Assembly: GCA_017607445.1 (NCBI GenBank)
Contig: JAEVHH010000001.1
Coordinates: 3,968,001-4,032,000, forward strand
Length of the DNA stretch: 64,000 nucleotides
DNA from: Histoplasma ohiense
Lineage: Eukaryota; Ascomycota; Eurotiomycetes; Onygenales; Ajellomycetaceae
Direction: 5' to 3'
The translations under genes and the position numbers were made by a program. Position 1 is the stretch's first letter; every line of letters starts with the position of its first letter. Shown one piece after another: positions 11,757 through 23,135 of the stretch. The notes beneath the pieces were generated by a model. It was not told the origin of the DNA, searched no databases, and worked only from the letters and a program-made list of their open reading frames with translations.

Positions 11757-14016
11757 ATGGATGCAAAGGTCAGTATTCGATCCTCCTCTCTTCTAAAGTT
11801 TACTCCTATTTACCCCTTTTTGCCTTTAACCCGTGGCTATCCGGCCGAATCGCGTTGATATCTCGATTCCACCCACATTATTTGGGCCCAATATTTGCCC
11901 CAATGAATATCTTTACTAACTATGATATTTGTATTCAGCCTCAGCGACCTTTTCGTCCCCTTCGTGTTCCTGGAGATGAGAACTTGCTACCCCCTATCAA
12001 CCCTGCGGGGAAGACACTCCACCATCGCAATAAATCGACGCCGGCATTGTCAACACTGGCTGGGCCTGGGAGGGTGAAGAACGCCCTTAAGCGTACAGCT
12101 TTTGGGGATCTTAGCAACACGGCATGTGCTACGCGACCACCCAGGGATGATGCGTCCGTAGGTCCAAAAGGATTATCAGTAGTCACTGAAAAGCCAACAT
12201 CCCTGTGTCGACCTGCTCAGCGGCCCCTATCAGTTGCTGGTGCTAAACCTGCCCTACCCAACGTGGTCAATGCCAATGCACTAGAGAAGCTGCCTGCTAA
12301 CCCTCGAAGAGCCACCACCACCACCACCACCAAACGCAATACCGTTTTCAAAGATACTACACTGTCCTCTGTGGTAGAATCTGAACGTATTAGTTCTCAG
12401 AGCGACCAGCCCCTTGCTCCTCCGGTGAATAACAAGGCCCCTGTCGAGCATGTGGCAGAGCGGTCAGCGACCGAGGGGAGTAGCAAGGCAGTTGTGAATG
12501 CTAAGCCAGTTAATGTAGCTCAAGGGAACGATCGGATGAAAAAGGGCTTGCAACATTCGTCTGTGTCGATCAGCTCAGATGAACCTGCGGCCTTGAGGTC
12601 AGATGGAGTATATATCGAAAAGACCGGAGAGATCAAGCTTTATTCGCCTCATGAAACAGGGGACAGGATGCATGAAAAGCCCGTGGCTAGTCCCAAAGCA
12701 AAACTAGATCTCACTAGTAACGCCGAAGTTGTATCTACGAATCCTGTTTCTGATCACGTTGGTATCCCCTCTGAAAACTCAGGCCCTACTCGTGTTAAGC
12801 ACGACCGTGTACATCTGCCTTCGGAACCAGAAGAATATTGGGACGAGGATGAGGATGATAACTACGAGGAGGAAGAATACGTTACCGCTCGCTCACATCG
12901 ATCCCGTGATAATACCACTGGAGGTGCCACGGTTCTTCTGATGCCAAAAGTTACACAGAAGGTACAACGAGAGTTGGGAATTGCGAAACAAATTGTTGAA
13001 GCAACGCGCACCCCGGAGGATATTGAGGATGAAGCTTGGGATACTAGCATGGTTGCGGAGTATAGTGATGAGATATTCCAGTATATGAGGGAGCTTGAGG
13101 TAAAATATTTTCTCGCTCGCTCACGAACGGCGCTCATCGCAACTAACAATATTACAGATGAGACTCTTGCCCAATGCCCATTATATGGATAATCAAGTAG
13201 AGATTCAATGGTCGATGCGATCTGTTCTTATGGACTGGCTTGTCCAGGTCCATCATCGATTCTCTTTGCTCCCAGAAACCCTTTTCCTATGCGTCAACTA
13301 CATTGACCGATTTTTGTCATGCAAAATTGTTTCTCTTGGCAAGTTACAGCTTGTTGGGGCTACTGCAATTTTCATTGCAGCTAAGTACGAGGAAATCAAC
13401 TGCCCATCTCTCCAAGAGATTATCTACATGGTAGACAACGGATATACCGCCGATGAAATTTTGAAGGCAGAGCGTTTTATGCTAAGCATGCTACAATTCG
13501 AGCTCGGTTGGCCGGGTCCCATGAGTTTCCTCCGACGGATTAGTAAGGCCGACGACTACGACTTGGAGACGCGGACTCTTGCCAAGTATTTCCTAGAGAT
13601 TACCATCATGGATGAGCGCTTTGTTGGTACCCCTCCCAGCTTCACGGCTGCTGGTGCTCATTGCCTCGCGAGATTGATGCTGAGGAAGGGAACTTGGGTA
13701 AGTCACCTTTAAATTAAACTTTTAATTCGCTCTGTATCTAACTAGCCTCCAGACGCCTGCGCATGTATATTATTCAAATTATACATACTCCCAGTTGTAT
13801 CCTCTCGTTTCGCTCATTCTTGAGTGCTGCGAGAACCCGGAGAAGCATCACTCAGCTGTCTACGAAAAGTATTCGGACAGACGATTCAAGCGGGCATCTA
13901 CTTTCGTCAAGGCCGAGATGATGAAGAAATTCAAGCTCCCAGAAGCAACCCGCGAGGGCTCCGCTGCTCATCTAATAAACCTCTTCGAGGACCCATCCAT
14001 CTGGCGCCGTCAGTAA
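11757..14016 (+). CDS. nimE: G2/mitotic-specific cyclin B (NimE-type)
   Basis: This is the B-type cyclin that activates Cdk1 (NimX) for entry into mitosis. Four exons, 11757-11768, 11939-13099, 13158-13697 and 13753-14016, all joined at phase 0, encode 658 aa. The first exon is only four codons (MDAK), and the first intron has a CTAAC branch site shortly before its acceptor. A destruction box, RTAFGDLSN, lies near residue 56 and marks the protein for APC/C-dependent degradation. The N-terminal ~390 residues are otherwise disordered. The cyclin N-box begins around residue 392 and contains MRSVLMDWLVQVHHRF; the cyclin C-fold follows and includes RKGTWTPAHVYY, which spans the last splice junction. 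The 13753 acceptor was preferred over one at 13795 because it restores this conserved segment. It is longer than A. nidulans NimE because of the disordered N-terminus. Confidence 0.93.
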
Positions 14017-15056
14017 TCCACTGGGATTTGCTTTGATAACTACTCCTTTTTGTTTACCATTGCGTATTGTTTCTTTATACCTTGTTCGGATTTCCCCACT
14101 GTTGCAGGTTACCCGCAACAGAATGTCTCCTCGGTTTTACTTCGACAAAACACTCGTTTATAAATTTAACGATTAGATACCCACTTCTTTCCTTGATTCG
14201 CCATCGTTTTCTAACTTCTCATTCGCCGAACTGCATCACGCATCTTTTATACTTTGCCGCATTCTCCCGTTTCACCGATTGCAAGCGCGTATCTCTTGTA
14301 TATCCTACGCTCCTTTATCTTTAGCTATTCCAGCGACCCACGACATCTCCTATGTTACTTTTAATTATATCCCGACCGGCGCATCGTGGCGTATACATGC
14401 CACCCATTCGGGTTGATTGTGTTTTTTTTTTTAACATCAACCATGTGCCAAGGCGTTTAATTTTTAATTCTCATAGTGGCGTTGTATAGATTTTATTTTC
14501 TGTGGGTATTCCAAAGCAAGGATGCAGCCGTTCGTATTTTTGTTCTTGTTCCGCCTACGACAATTTTCGGACGAACCATTTTTATCCATCATTTCTCCCT
14601 TAATATCTTCGATACCTTGTCGCTGGTCTTACCCCTTGACTTTCCGACTCGCCAGAATAAGCATTCTCATCCACATTTTTTGTTTTCTTATTCCTTTTTT
14701 GGGCACATTGGCACGACACACCGGTTTTATACATTCGTTCGTTTGAGTTTCCCATGCCCAAGTGTGCTAGATCCTCGGCCCCGTTTCGTCTCTTCTTTTT
14801 TTCTCAATTGCCTGTTTTCATCGAAGGTCATATGCGGAGATGGTACACCCCGTTGTTGCCGTTTTTTTTAAACCTTTAAACATGTGCTCTTTACTTCCTC
14901 TAGGCGCCTACATGGCATGGGAGGATCTTTATTTGGGCTGTCTTCTATCCTATCTCTCTCTCTCTCGCCTTTTCTTTTCTCTTCTTCAGTATCTAATGGG
15001 ATGGTCTGGGGCTAGGAGGGGGAAATGGGTGATTCATGTTCTTGTTTGGTTTTTGG

Positions 15057-15092
<36 letters not shown>

Positions 15093-15715
15093 CGGGTGGG
15101 ATGGCCAGGCACGCGAATGGAGTTGTCGGATTCTGCTCTTTTCCAAGTTTACCGGTCTGCCTTTTCCTTTTATTTAGCTTGCTGAGTTTCTTTTTATCTC
15201 TTATGGTTTAGCTTTTATTGTGCTTCATTCTATTATTTTGTGAGTGGTTATTTCCTCGTTTTGATGGATTATAAGCTTAGTTTTATCCCCTTTTCTGCCC
15301 AGTTGTTTCAAGTGATTTTTTATATTTTTTTTCTGTTGTCCTTTTCCTTCTGCTCCTGTTATGCTGTTGAAAAGACGCAGGTGGGATGGGGAGAGCCTGA
15401 TAGAAATTTTTACGCTACATTTGGTAGTCTGTAATTATCAGCTTGGTCTATGTTTATGTTCGAAAGGATGATCATGGCTAGGCTCCCCAACTGTGCTTTT
15501 TAGTCTATGTCATATATACATGTCAAGTGGGTTTTTTAAACCGCTTTACGTAGTTATTCCCTGCAAGGTGGACATCCGGAGTCGATGTGTCGAAGAAAGC
15601 GCGAACCAAAAGGGATGTTGTTCAGGTATCCAACGATGTTTCCAAACGGATCCAAGCGCCCAGCAAACCGATCATTGATCATGATATAAGACCCCCCGTC
15701 TATTCACCAATTTAC
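14017..15715. other. Convergent T-rich spacer between nimE and the DEAH helicase
   Basis: No supported gene. The plus strand is strongly T-rich with several long but featureless hydrophobic reading frames, as expected from composition alone. It should contain both 3' UTRs. A T28 tract lies at 15062-15089. Confidence 0.55.
15062..15089. repeat. Poly(T) tract, 28 nt
   Basis: An uninterrupted run of T in the T-rich spacer between convergent genes. It is likely a slippage-generated microsatellite and could act as a nucleosome-excluding tract (inference). Confidence 0.85.
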
Positions 15716-18700
15716 TTATTGGTCGTGTCCATTAAAAACAACCAGATGCCTGACAACATCGATCACCTTTTCTCCAAACATGTCCTCAAGGCCTGGATTA
15801 TCCATCTTTTGCGCTAGAGCTTCATCAAGTAACATGCGTAGGCGCGAGGCCAACACACCGATCCGCGCCCATCCCTGCAAACGCTGCCAGCCGTCTACAA
15901 GCACGCCCCTGCCCAGAGTATCCAAGCTTATGGGCCCCGAAAACAGAAGGAGGCTGTATGCATTGAACGCTGGTGTTTCAACATTACCGTTAGCTTTTTG
16001 CGGCCAATAATGGTACCCTAGTGCGAATGTTCATGAAAAAAAAAAAGAGAAACACATCGTTGACTCACGGGTTAAATCGCGGATGAACACCTTCCTAGTT
16101 GCCATTTTCGCGAAGTAGCTCACATACGTGGCCGAGCCGGAAAAACTCTGTGCGCCGAAGAGACTGGAACTAGGATGCACGAACACCCGGCCGTTTTCCT
16201 GGTTGAAGTACTTGATTGTGCGGGCGTCAGGGTCCAGCTCTATGGTCCCGGACATCAATGCGGCGAATTTCTTGTCTGGGAAGCTGATCCTGGCGATTTG
16301 GGGATTGAAGGCGCCAGCTATCAGGGCGCGAAGGAGTTGTGTGTTGGAGTTTTGGCTATTCCAGCGGTTTGGCGTCGCGCTGTTAGCAGTGTCGTTTGTG
16401 TGTCTATAACTTACAGGGATTATGCCAATATCTTTGAGCGAAGATAGTAGTTGGGATCTATTCGAAGAGATTTCGCGAAGGGTTTTGGGCACGAGAAAAT
16501 TGTGGTTGCACCATGATTGGGTTTCCCAGGGACTTTGCTGTTTGACTCTTTCGGACCACTGCTGGTACGCTGCGAGGTCTATCAGTAAGTCTCCATCTCC
16601 TGTTGAAAATGATGCCCGAGCTTGCTTTGCCTCCTCCCTTTTGTCTCGAGGTGACACAAAAGGACTTTTTACTGTAAGAATTGCTGCAATTGTTAGGCAA
16701 GACTCGAGGCATCCGAATATGGCGCCGTACACCATTAATTTCGCTAGACGAAGATCGGTCGGAATAATCGAAATATACCGACCCAGAGCTGTTAGCTGCT
16801 GGTTATCAAGTGCACCAATGCGGTGGAGAAGTTCTAGCGCGCCTTCTATCGCTACATTCTCAGGAGGTGTAAGGGTGTTTGCAAGGAAGGCTGCCACATC
16901 TTGGATTCCGCTCATGGCTTTGACTGAAAGACACAATTGCTCCAGAGGCACACGCCGGATCTCTGGTTCTGGCCTAGGAGCCATATTGGCCTCTGCCTTC
17001 CGTGTATACATCTTGTAGCAAGTTCCACTACTCACTCGCCCTGCTCTTCCTCGACGCTGTTTACAAGCAGCCTGCGATGCCCAGACCTCTTCCAAATGGA
17101 CAATGTTGTCAGTAGCGTCATAGCGCGTTTCCTTGACCCGGCCCGTGTCGATGACAGCAACTACATCTTCGATTGTGATGGACGTTTCTGCGACATTAGT
17201 GGCGGCGATTACTTTTCTCTTCCCAAGCGGAGCGGGCAAGAAGACTTGTCGCTGCTCACTTGGTAAAAGTGATGCATGTAACGGCAATGGGTGGACAAAT
17301 GGAAGATGGTTTAGAGCAGCTAAGCATCGGTCTATCTCCATGGTGCCCGGCAGAAAGATCAGGATGCCGCCTGGTTTGTCCTTGAGTTGCGAATCAATAT
17401 AACGGACTGTGGATGCGATCAAATCGTAGTTAATACCCATTCCTAGTTTTTGAAGTGTGGAGCCGATAGAAGTGTCCAGTGAGTCGTTGTCATTGGAACC
17501 GGTATATTCATCCAATGTCAACGATGCATTTCCAGGATTGAACCCCGTCCGCCTCACGACATCATCGAGATAGAGATCTTCAACGGGGAATGTTCTCCCA
17601 GAAATGTTGACCCGCCCGACTTTAGCGTCTCCTCCAAAGTACTGCGTAAATATGTCTGCATCCAACGTAGCACTCATTAAAATGAGTTTTAGGTCTTTGC
17701 GATGCCGGAGGACGTCCCTCAACAGTGCCAAAAGGAAATCCGTATCAAGGCTCCGTTCATGAACTTCATCAACCACTACATGGCTAATATCCGCAAATGA
17801 ACTGACAACATCCTGGCCACTAGTTTGCATGCGGCGTAGCAGCACGCCAGTGGTCATGAACGTAATTTTCGTGGTTCCATATTTCACTTTCGAGTCACCC
17901 CTAACAATATAGCCCACTTCGTCACCAACAGAGGAACAGCGCTCATCGCTGACACGATCAGCAAGCCCCAGGGCAGAAATCCGTCTGGGCTGCGTACAGA
18001 CTATGTTCACAGCTGAACCTAAATCTCGTTTTATCATATCGTCAAGAATGAACTGAACGGACTGAGTGCTTTTTCCACTTCCCGTCTCACCTGATATGAT
18101 AGTGACTTGATGAGAATGGACAGCTTGGTTAATTGCTTTCTGCATATCCCACGCTGGAAGTGATCGCCTCGCCCTGAGCATTTTCTGTTGAGCAGGGAGA
18201 GTTTGTTTTGACTCCCATTTTTTTCGAATCTCACGGCTTTGTGGTGTGCCGGCGATTAGACTCTGAGGCTTTGGTGATTTTCGAGTAGATTTAGCGCAAT
18301 TTTGGATGGTCGATTCGTCCCTAACATGAGATAGAGACTCAACAGAAAAGGTCCGAAGCTTTCCTGGATTTTCCAAAATTCGAGGTAGATTTTCTTCAAG
18401 CCATTCTACCACATTAAATATCATCGGCTCCCCGAGCAGGTCCTTGTTAGCATGTTGTATGGCTTGCCGGATGGCACTAAGGCGTACGTATGCTGGAATT
18501 TCCTTTGATGCAATGGTCAGGACCGGTGCGCAGTTGGGATATGGAGCGGTTGACTGTTTTTGGAAATAAAACGTCGTTGTGCGTGGCAGATTTTGGTTTT
18601 CCGATATTACTTCACATGCAATCGGTGACAATCGTATATATCTCTCGCCATATATCGCTTCCAAGGTAAATTGCTCTTCCTCCCAAGCTCCAGTTTCCTC

Positions 18701-19984
18701 TGCAGGAGAGTCGGACTCCAATACATTGCTGCCATGGAGGAGCATATGTTGTAGCTGTTCGGCTGCTATGTGCTCATTACCACCCATCTTGTCAAGCACC
18801 TCAGCGCAGAAATCTGTTGAAAAACCAGACATTGAAAGTCGTTTGACCTTGGATTCCCTGGATAGATCTCCACTAGCTAAACTAATTCCGGCGGTATACC
18901 CTTCAGGAAGACTCCACGCAGGGAGATCATCCTCTGGAATATGTATCAACAGCCAATCCAGAACTTCTTCACGGTCCTTGCATTCAGATACGGCTTCTTC
19001 AACGTGACTCTTCCTGAAGCCTAGACCACTCAACTCTTCGACAATTTGCCTCTTTTGGGGCTCCGATATTCGGACCTTGTACGGATTCCAAATAGCCTTC
19101 TGTCTTACCAGCTCTTCAATCGTACGTCGTACTTTACTCCCCATCTCCACCTTAGGAGCCTGAGACCAACGTTTCCCACCGTTATCCCCTGCATTCCCCG
19201 CGTTCATATTCAGCACTGGCTGCTGGAACTTTGGATCCAGAGCTTTAACTCTCTCCTTCTCCCGCTCAGCCCTCTTCTTAGCAAGCTCTGCCGCCGCGTG
19301 TTCCCGCTCCTGCATAGCGCTAAAGGGGTCCGCTTCATACAGCCAACTTTTCCCTTCTTTCACATCAGCATTCTTAAGTTGCGTAAATTCATCTTTCCAC
19401 AGATTACGGTAGGTAGGCGGCATCATCATGTGCAAGTTACGCATGCTGCATACACGAAAGAGGGCATATGCTGCAGCAAAATGGCGAGCTTCCATTGCGG
19501 TGGGGCAGGCAGCCAGATGCTGCTGAGCGGGAGGGAGGCGCATGGGAGGTAGAGTGATGGTCTCCTTCGTTTTAGGATTGGATTTTTTGAGAATCACGCT
19601 TGAGACGAAGCCTTCTTTGGCTTTTGTCTGGAATATATCGGTCAGCATGAGAAAACTCCCCTAGCGCTAATACATGGGGTCCTTTACCATTGTGTATTCT
19701 GGCTTCTCCCATTTCTGTTTCTGACAGTGCTCTGAGAGCATATTCACAGGCAGCTTTCCAGTCCATGAGGCACCCCCTATCACCACCCGCGCTGTTGGCT
19801 TCTTCGGCTCTTCGGACGGCTCGTCTTTTTCATCTTTATGGCCGGTTCTATTTCTGTCCGCAGCCTTAGATTTCCCTTTGGGCTCACCTGCAGCCACGAA
19901 ATCGCTAATAGAGATTTCTGCTGGAGGAGGTTTGGGCTTGTTTTTAGATCCAGCACGAGCGGCGGGCCCCTTCTTTGGGCCCAT
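15716..19984 (-). CDS. DEAH-box RNA helicase, DHX57/YLR419W family
   Basis: Three exons, 19984-19688, 19627-16069 and 16017-15716, joined at phases 0 and 1, give 1385 aa. The N-terminus is Lys/Pro-rich. A UBA-like region starts near residue 290, a second small helical UBA-like motif follows, and an RWD domain begins around residue 415 (EEEQFTLEAIYGERY). The helicase core begins near 600, with Walker A GETGSGKST, motif II DEVHERS, SAT (SATLDAD) and motif VI QRRGRAGR. HA2 and OB-fold regions follow, and the last exon supplies the end of the OB region (YHYWPQKANGN, then FNAYSLLLFSGP). UBA-RWD-DEAH is the architecture of DHX57 and yeast YLR419W. The expected activity is ATP-dependent RNA unwinding, with a possible ribosome or translation link; the exact substrate is not established. 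The start lies 289 bp from the divergent aprataxin start, suggesting a shared promoter. Confidence 0.92.
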
Positions 19985-20273
19985 AGTAGATCACGAAAGA
20001 TCACCGATAAGTGCCCATTCGCCGTTGTTAGTCAATGGCGTCGTTTAATATTTCATCGAAGTCTCAACTGGAGGTGCGCTAGTTAACTATGACGCCGAGG
20101 GGCGGCTTAATAAGCAGACACTATCTTATCATCGCTGGCCTGCAGGCTGTGTTGGAGCTCGAGAGAGGATATACGGTATATATTGTATGTACATCGTGCA
20201 TTTGGCATGAAAGGCTTATTACGCTGTTACAAATATTTAAAATTGGTTATTAACCCTTTCGACTCCCTCGCCC
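19985..20273. promoter_or_regulatory. Compact bidirectional promoter (helicase / aprataxin)
   Basis: The two start codons point away from each other across 289 bp, so both promoters and 5' UTRs must fit here unless they overlap coding sequence. No clear TATA box was picked out. Confidence 0.55.
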
Positions 20274-21185
20274 ATGAGTAGGAACTCTTCGCGCAGCTCC
20301 AGCCCCAGGGATGTTGTACCAGGGTCTGTAGCAGAAGCACCCGCGCCTCATCGTAAGGAGCAGATGCAGAGCCGGAATGCTTGTATTATCCCATTTCTCT
20401 TTGAGCATGCCAGCCATCTATAACTAATATCCGACTCCGGATTCACAGTTACCGAACTTATGGCCCCCAAACCCCAGCTGCCACTAGAACCAATATCCTC
20501 ATCACACAAGCTCTCAATCAACTTCAAAAACCGCGATGATCTAGGTCCCTACATCGAAAATCCTTCGTCCTATTCCCCATCCATCGTCCTGTACTATAAT
20601 GACGAATTCGTCGCTGTGCGCGACCGCTACCCAAAATCCTCTCTCCACCTCCTTCTCCTCCCCCGCGAACCAACAAAGGCACGCCTGCACCCCTTCGACG
20701 CTTTCGATGACCCAGAATTCCTTCAAAAGGTTCAAAAGGAGACAAAAGGGCTAAAACGTCTGGCAGCTGCGGAATTACGGAGAATGCACAGCTCCACCTC
20801 CACACAGGAAATCGCGCGCCAGAAAGCTATGGATGCGGATCCGCCGCCTGACGAGTTGCCGGCCGGTCGCGACTGGGAGAAGGAAATAATGTGCGGCATC
20901 CACGCACACCCTTCTATGGCTCACTTGCATATACACGTCCTTTCTGTAGACAGGTTTAGCCCGTGCCTCAGGCATCGGAAACATTATAATAGTTTTTCAA
21001 CGCCGTTTTTCATCGATGTTGAGGATTTTCCGTTGGCGAAGGATGATGCACGGAGACATCCAGGGAGAGAAGGATATCTGAAGCGGGACTTTGAGTGCTG
21101 GAGATGCGGAGAGATGTTCGGGAACAAATTTCAGCGATTGAAGGCACATTTGGAGGAGGAGTTTCTAGCTTGGAGGACACTTTGA
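20274..21185 (+). CDS. HNT3: Aprataxin-like DNA-adenylate hydrolase (HIT domain + zinc finger)
   Basis: Aprataxin removes 5'-adenylate from abortive DNA ligation intermediates in the nucleus. Two exons, 20274-20382 and 20449-21185, joined at phase 1, encode 281 aa. The intron has a TAACTAAT branch site and a CACAG acceptor. The downstream ATG at 20460 would give a shorter 241-aa product, but splicing creates a coherent N-terminus ending ...RNAFTELMAPKP, so the longer model is preferred. The HIT motif HLHIHVLS lies near residue 200, with upstream LHLLLLPRE contributing to the fold. The C-terminal zinc finger has C-x2-C (CWRCG) followed by H and E-rich residues (KAHLEEE), as in aprataxin-type fingers. 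Length agrees with fungal homologues. Confidence 0.9.
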
Positions 21186-21745
21186 TGAGTGGTATGCATA
21201 CATGGTGGATTTTAATATGATCCCCATGTTCAAATAGACGGGGTATCGAACGAATCTATTTACCATTTATTTTCCAAATCCCATACGGGATAGGTTGTGG
21301 ATACCGTATGTCGACTCTATACGGGGCCCATCATTGACATTGCCTATTGGAATTGCGGATCCTAACGCATGTGGTAAACATTGGATTTTCAAGATGTCAT
21401 GCGAATATTGAGCAAATACGATCTATTAGTTTATTTTTTTTATGAGCCCATATAGAGACTATATTATTTGATATGTAATACAAATTTTAAAATGGGAAGA
21501 AAGGAAACAATGATACCAAAACTAAATGGACTGGTACGAAGTCGCAACTCGGGGAGTTATCAATTTCCTTTGGATCAACGCATCATCGCCCTGAGCGTGC
21601 ATTATTTTTCTCAGCTTGTGTGGTTGGTTCCAAACCGCACATCAATTCTTCAACCGAACTCCAGAAAGGAAATGAAAACCGCCAAGTAAAATGTTTGGTG
21701 GTATACAACATCATCCAAAGTGGTATGCCTGATCAGAGATTCGTA
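21186..21745. other. Convergent 3' spacer, aprataxin/IRC22
   Basis: 560 bp between two stop codons. It is AT-rich, with short ORFs that show no domain, and should hold the 3' UTRs of both genes. Confidence 0.55.
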
Positions 21746-22682
21746 CTAAGCTTTCGGCTTAGCCCGTCCTCCGCTCTTCACTTTTCGAGGCTCAGGTCGG
21801 TGGATGTGGTGGGCAGGGATCCATTCAGTATCATAAGTTTTTCCAGAAGTCACGCCTGTTGACTCGGTCCCAGAAACGGAAGACTGCTCAGATGGCTCGC
21901 TCTTGGTTCGTCCGAAGGATTTTTTTGGTCTGTCTGCGCCCTTGCGTTTCTGAGGGAAGTATGGAGCAATCCAGATGGTATAGAAGAAGTAGACAGTACC
22001 GACGAATGCAGATAGGAGGAAGAAATAGAGGAAGAGGCTAGAAAAATGGTAGGTCATGTAAGTACTTGATATTAAGCAGAGTTGGCAAGCTGCATATTAC
22101 TAACACTTTAGGGTCAAAAATGCTCGTTTCAGCTTCGACGATGCTGACAGTGCCATTATAGGCGCGGACAGTAAATGCCATGCCCTTGGAGTTGGAGATA
22201 ACTGCAGCTAAATGCAGTCTCAAATCCTGGGGGTGCATTTCAGTTACAAGCGGATATTCCATTGAGTGCTGTCCTCCGGGAGGGATCGCAATGTTGTAGC
22301 GGGAAGAAGTGAGGTTGCGGACATTCTGGTCCACCTCTCCCGAAGGATGAATCGTCCATAAGCTACCTCCAATCAAGTTCAGGGTCACTGGATCAGGTTC
22401 ATTGTTGGAGATGGAGAGAAGAGCGTTAGTTGGGTTGCCGTTCACGAGCTTGACTCCAAAGACCTCGGAATTCGGGAAGGAAGCCGAGACGGTAACATCC
22501 AATTCAGGGGCTTTGATATCTCCTGGCGCAGGCTGAGCGGGCCATTGCAAATACAATGTTGTATTAGTAGTTGTGCTGCGAAAGGAGACTTTCACCAAAA
22601 AAATTAAACTTACCAAATCCCCTCGAACAAGGAGGGCTTGCAGCGAAAGCAGCGCAACTGACAGCAGCCCATATTTCCCCAT
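21746..22682 (-). CDS. IRC22: ER membrane protein IRC22 (TRAP-alpha-like)
   Basis: Three exons, 22682-22614, 22532-22105 and 22037-21746, joined at phases 0 and 2, encode 262 aa. The N-terminus is a signal peptide (residues 1-21, LLSVALLSLQALLVRG). It is followed by a luminal beta-rich domain of translocon-associated-protein-alpha type (SASFPNSEVFGVKLVNG, HPQDLRL), one transmembrane helix near residues 170-190, and the family hallmark IWIAPYFPQK just after it. A basic tail ends ...EWIPAHHIHRPE. Family knowledge: single-pass type I ER protein, named from a yeast recombination-centre screen. The first intron (22533-22613) is 81 nt, stop-free and in frame; removing it is supported by a perfect CTACTAA branch site and by the N-terminus it restores. 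The gene is divergent from the CCCH gene across 453 bp. Confidence 0.9.
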
Positions 22683-23135
22683 GTTTGCGCTGATGAGCTT
22701 ATTAGAGTATATGGCGGAGATTTGGAAGAGGAGCGGAGAGGAAAAAGGAGCGACGAAGCGGCGAAAGAAGGTTGGGAGAGCGGAACGTTCCCAGGGAGAT
22801 TAGAGCTTAATTTCCACGTATATCACTACCAACGTCCAAGCGCGGTAGTTGAGTCAGCAGAACATCATGTTCCTAACGCGATAGACGCATGAAAATTAGC
22901 CGCCGATGGGCTCTGCGCTCCGATCAAAGCGGAGAAGGATCCAGCCTGAAAGAAAACTGACCATGCTGTGCGTATTTAATTGGGAGCTGACTTTCTATTA
23001 TTATTATATTACTGATTCTCTTTATAACCTCGCCATCTAGTCCGATATTTTGTCACTTTTCTCACCTCTTCTTGTTGGTGACAGAAAGGTAGATAATCTA
23101 TTTTTCTACACGCTCCACAGCTCAGCTTGAACGAG
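22683..23135. promoter_or_regulatory. Divergent promoter region, IRC22 / NYN-CCCH gene
   Basis: 453 bp separate two start codons facing away from each other. It is AT-rich toward the right end (TATTATTATATTACT at 22997-23011), which may supply a TATA-like element for the plus-strand gene. No specific operator was recognised. Confidence 0.45.

Noticed and set aside
13795..14016. Cyclin B last exon beginning at 13795
   Set aside because: The acceptor at 13752 keeps frame and restores the conserved TPAHVYYSNYTYSQ segment of B-type cyclins.
15062..15089. Long poly(T) and poly(A) tracts as possible retroposon tails
   Set aside because: No reverse-transcriptase or endonuclease sequence, no target-site duplication and no processed-gene copy found beside any of them. 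Several lie inside introns.
20460..21185. Aprataxin start at the first ATG of the long frame
   Set aside because: A phase-compatible upstream exon with a good branch site and family-like N-terminus makes the longer form more likely.
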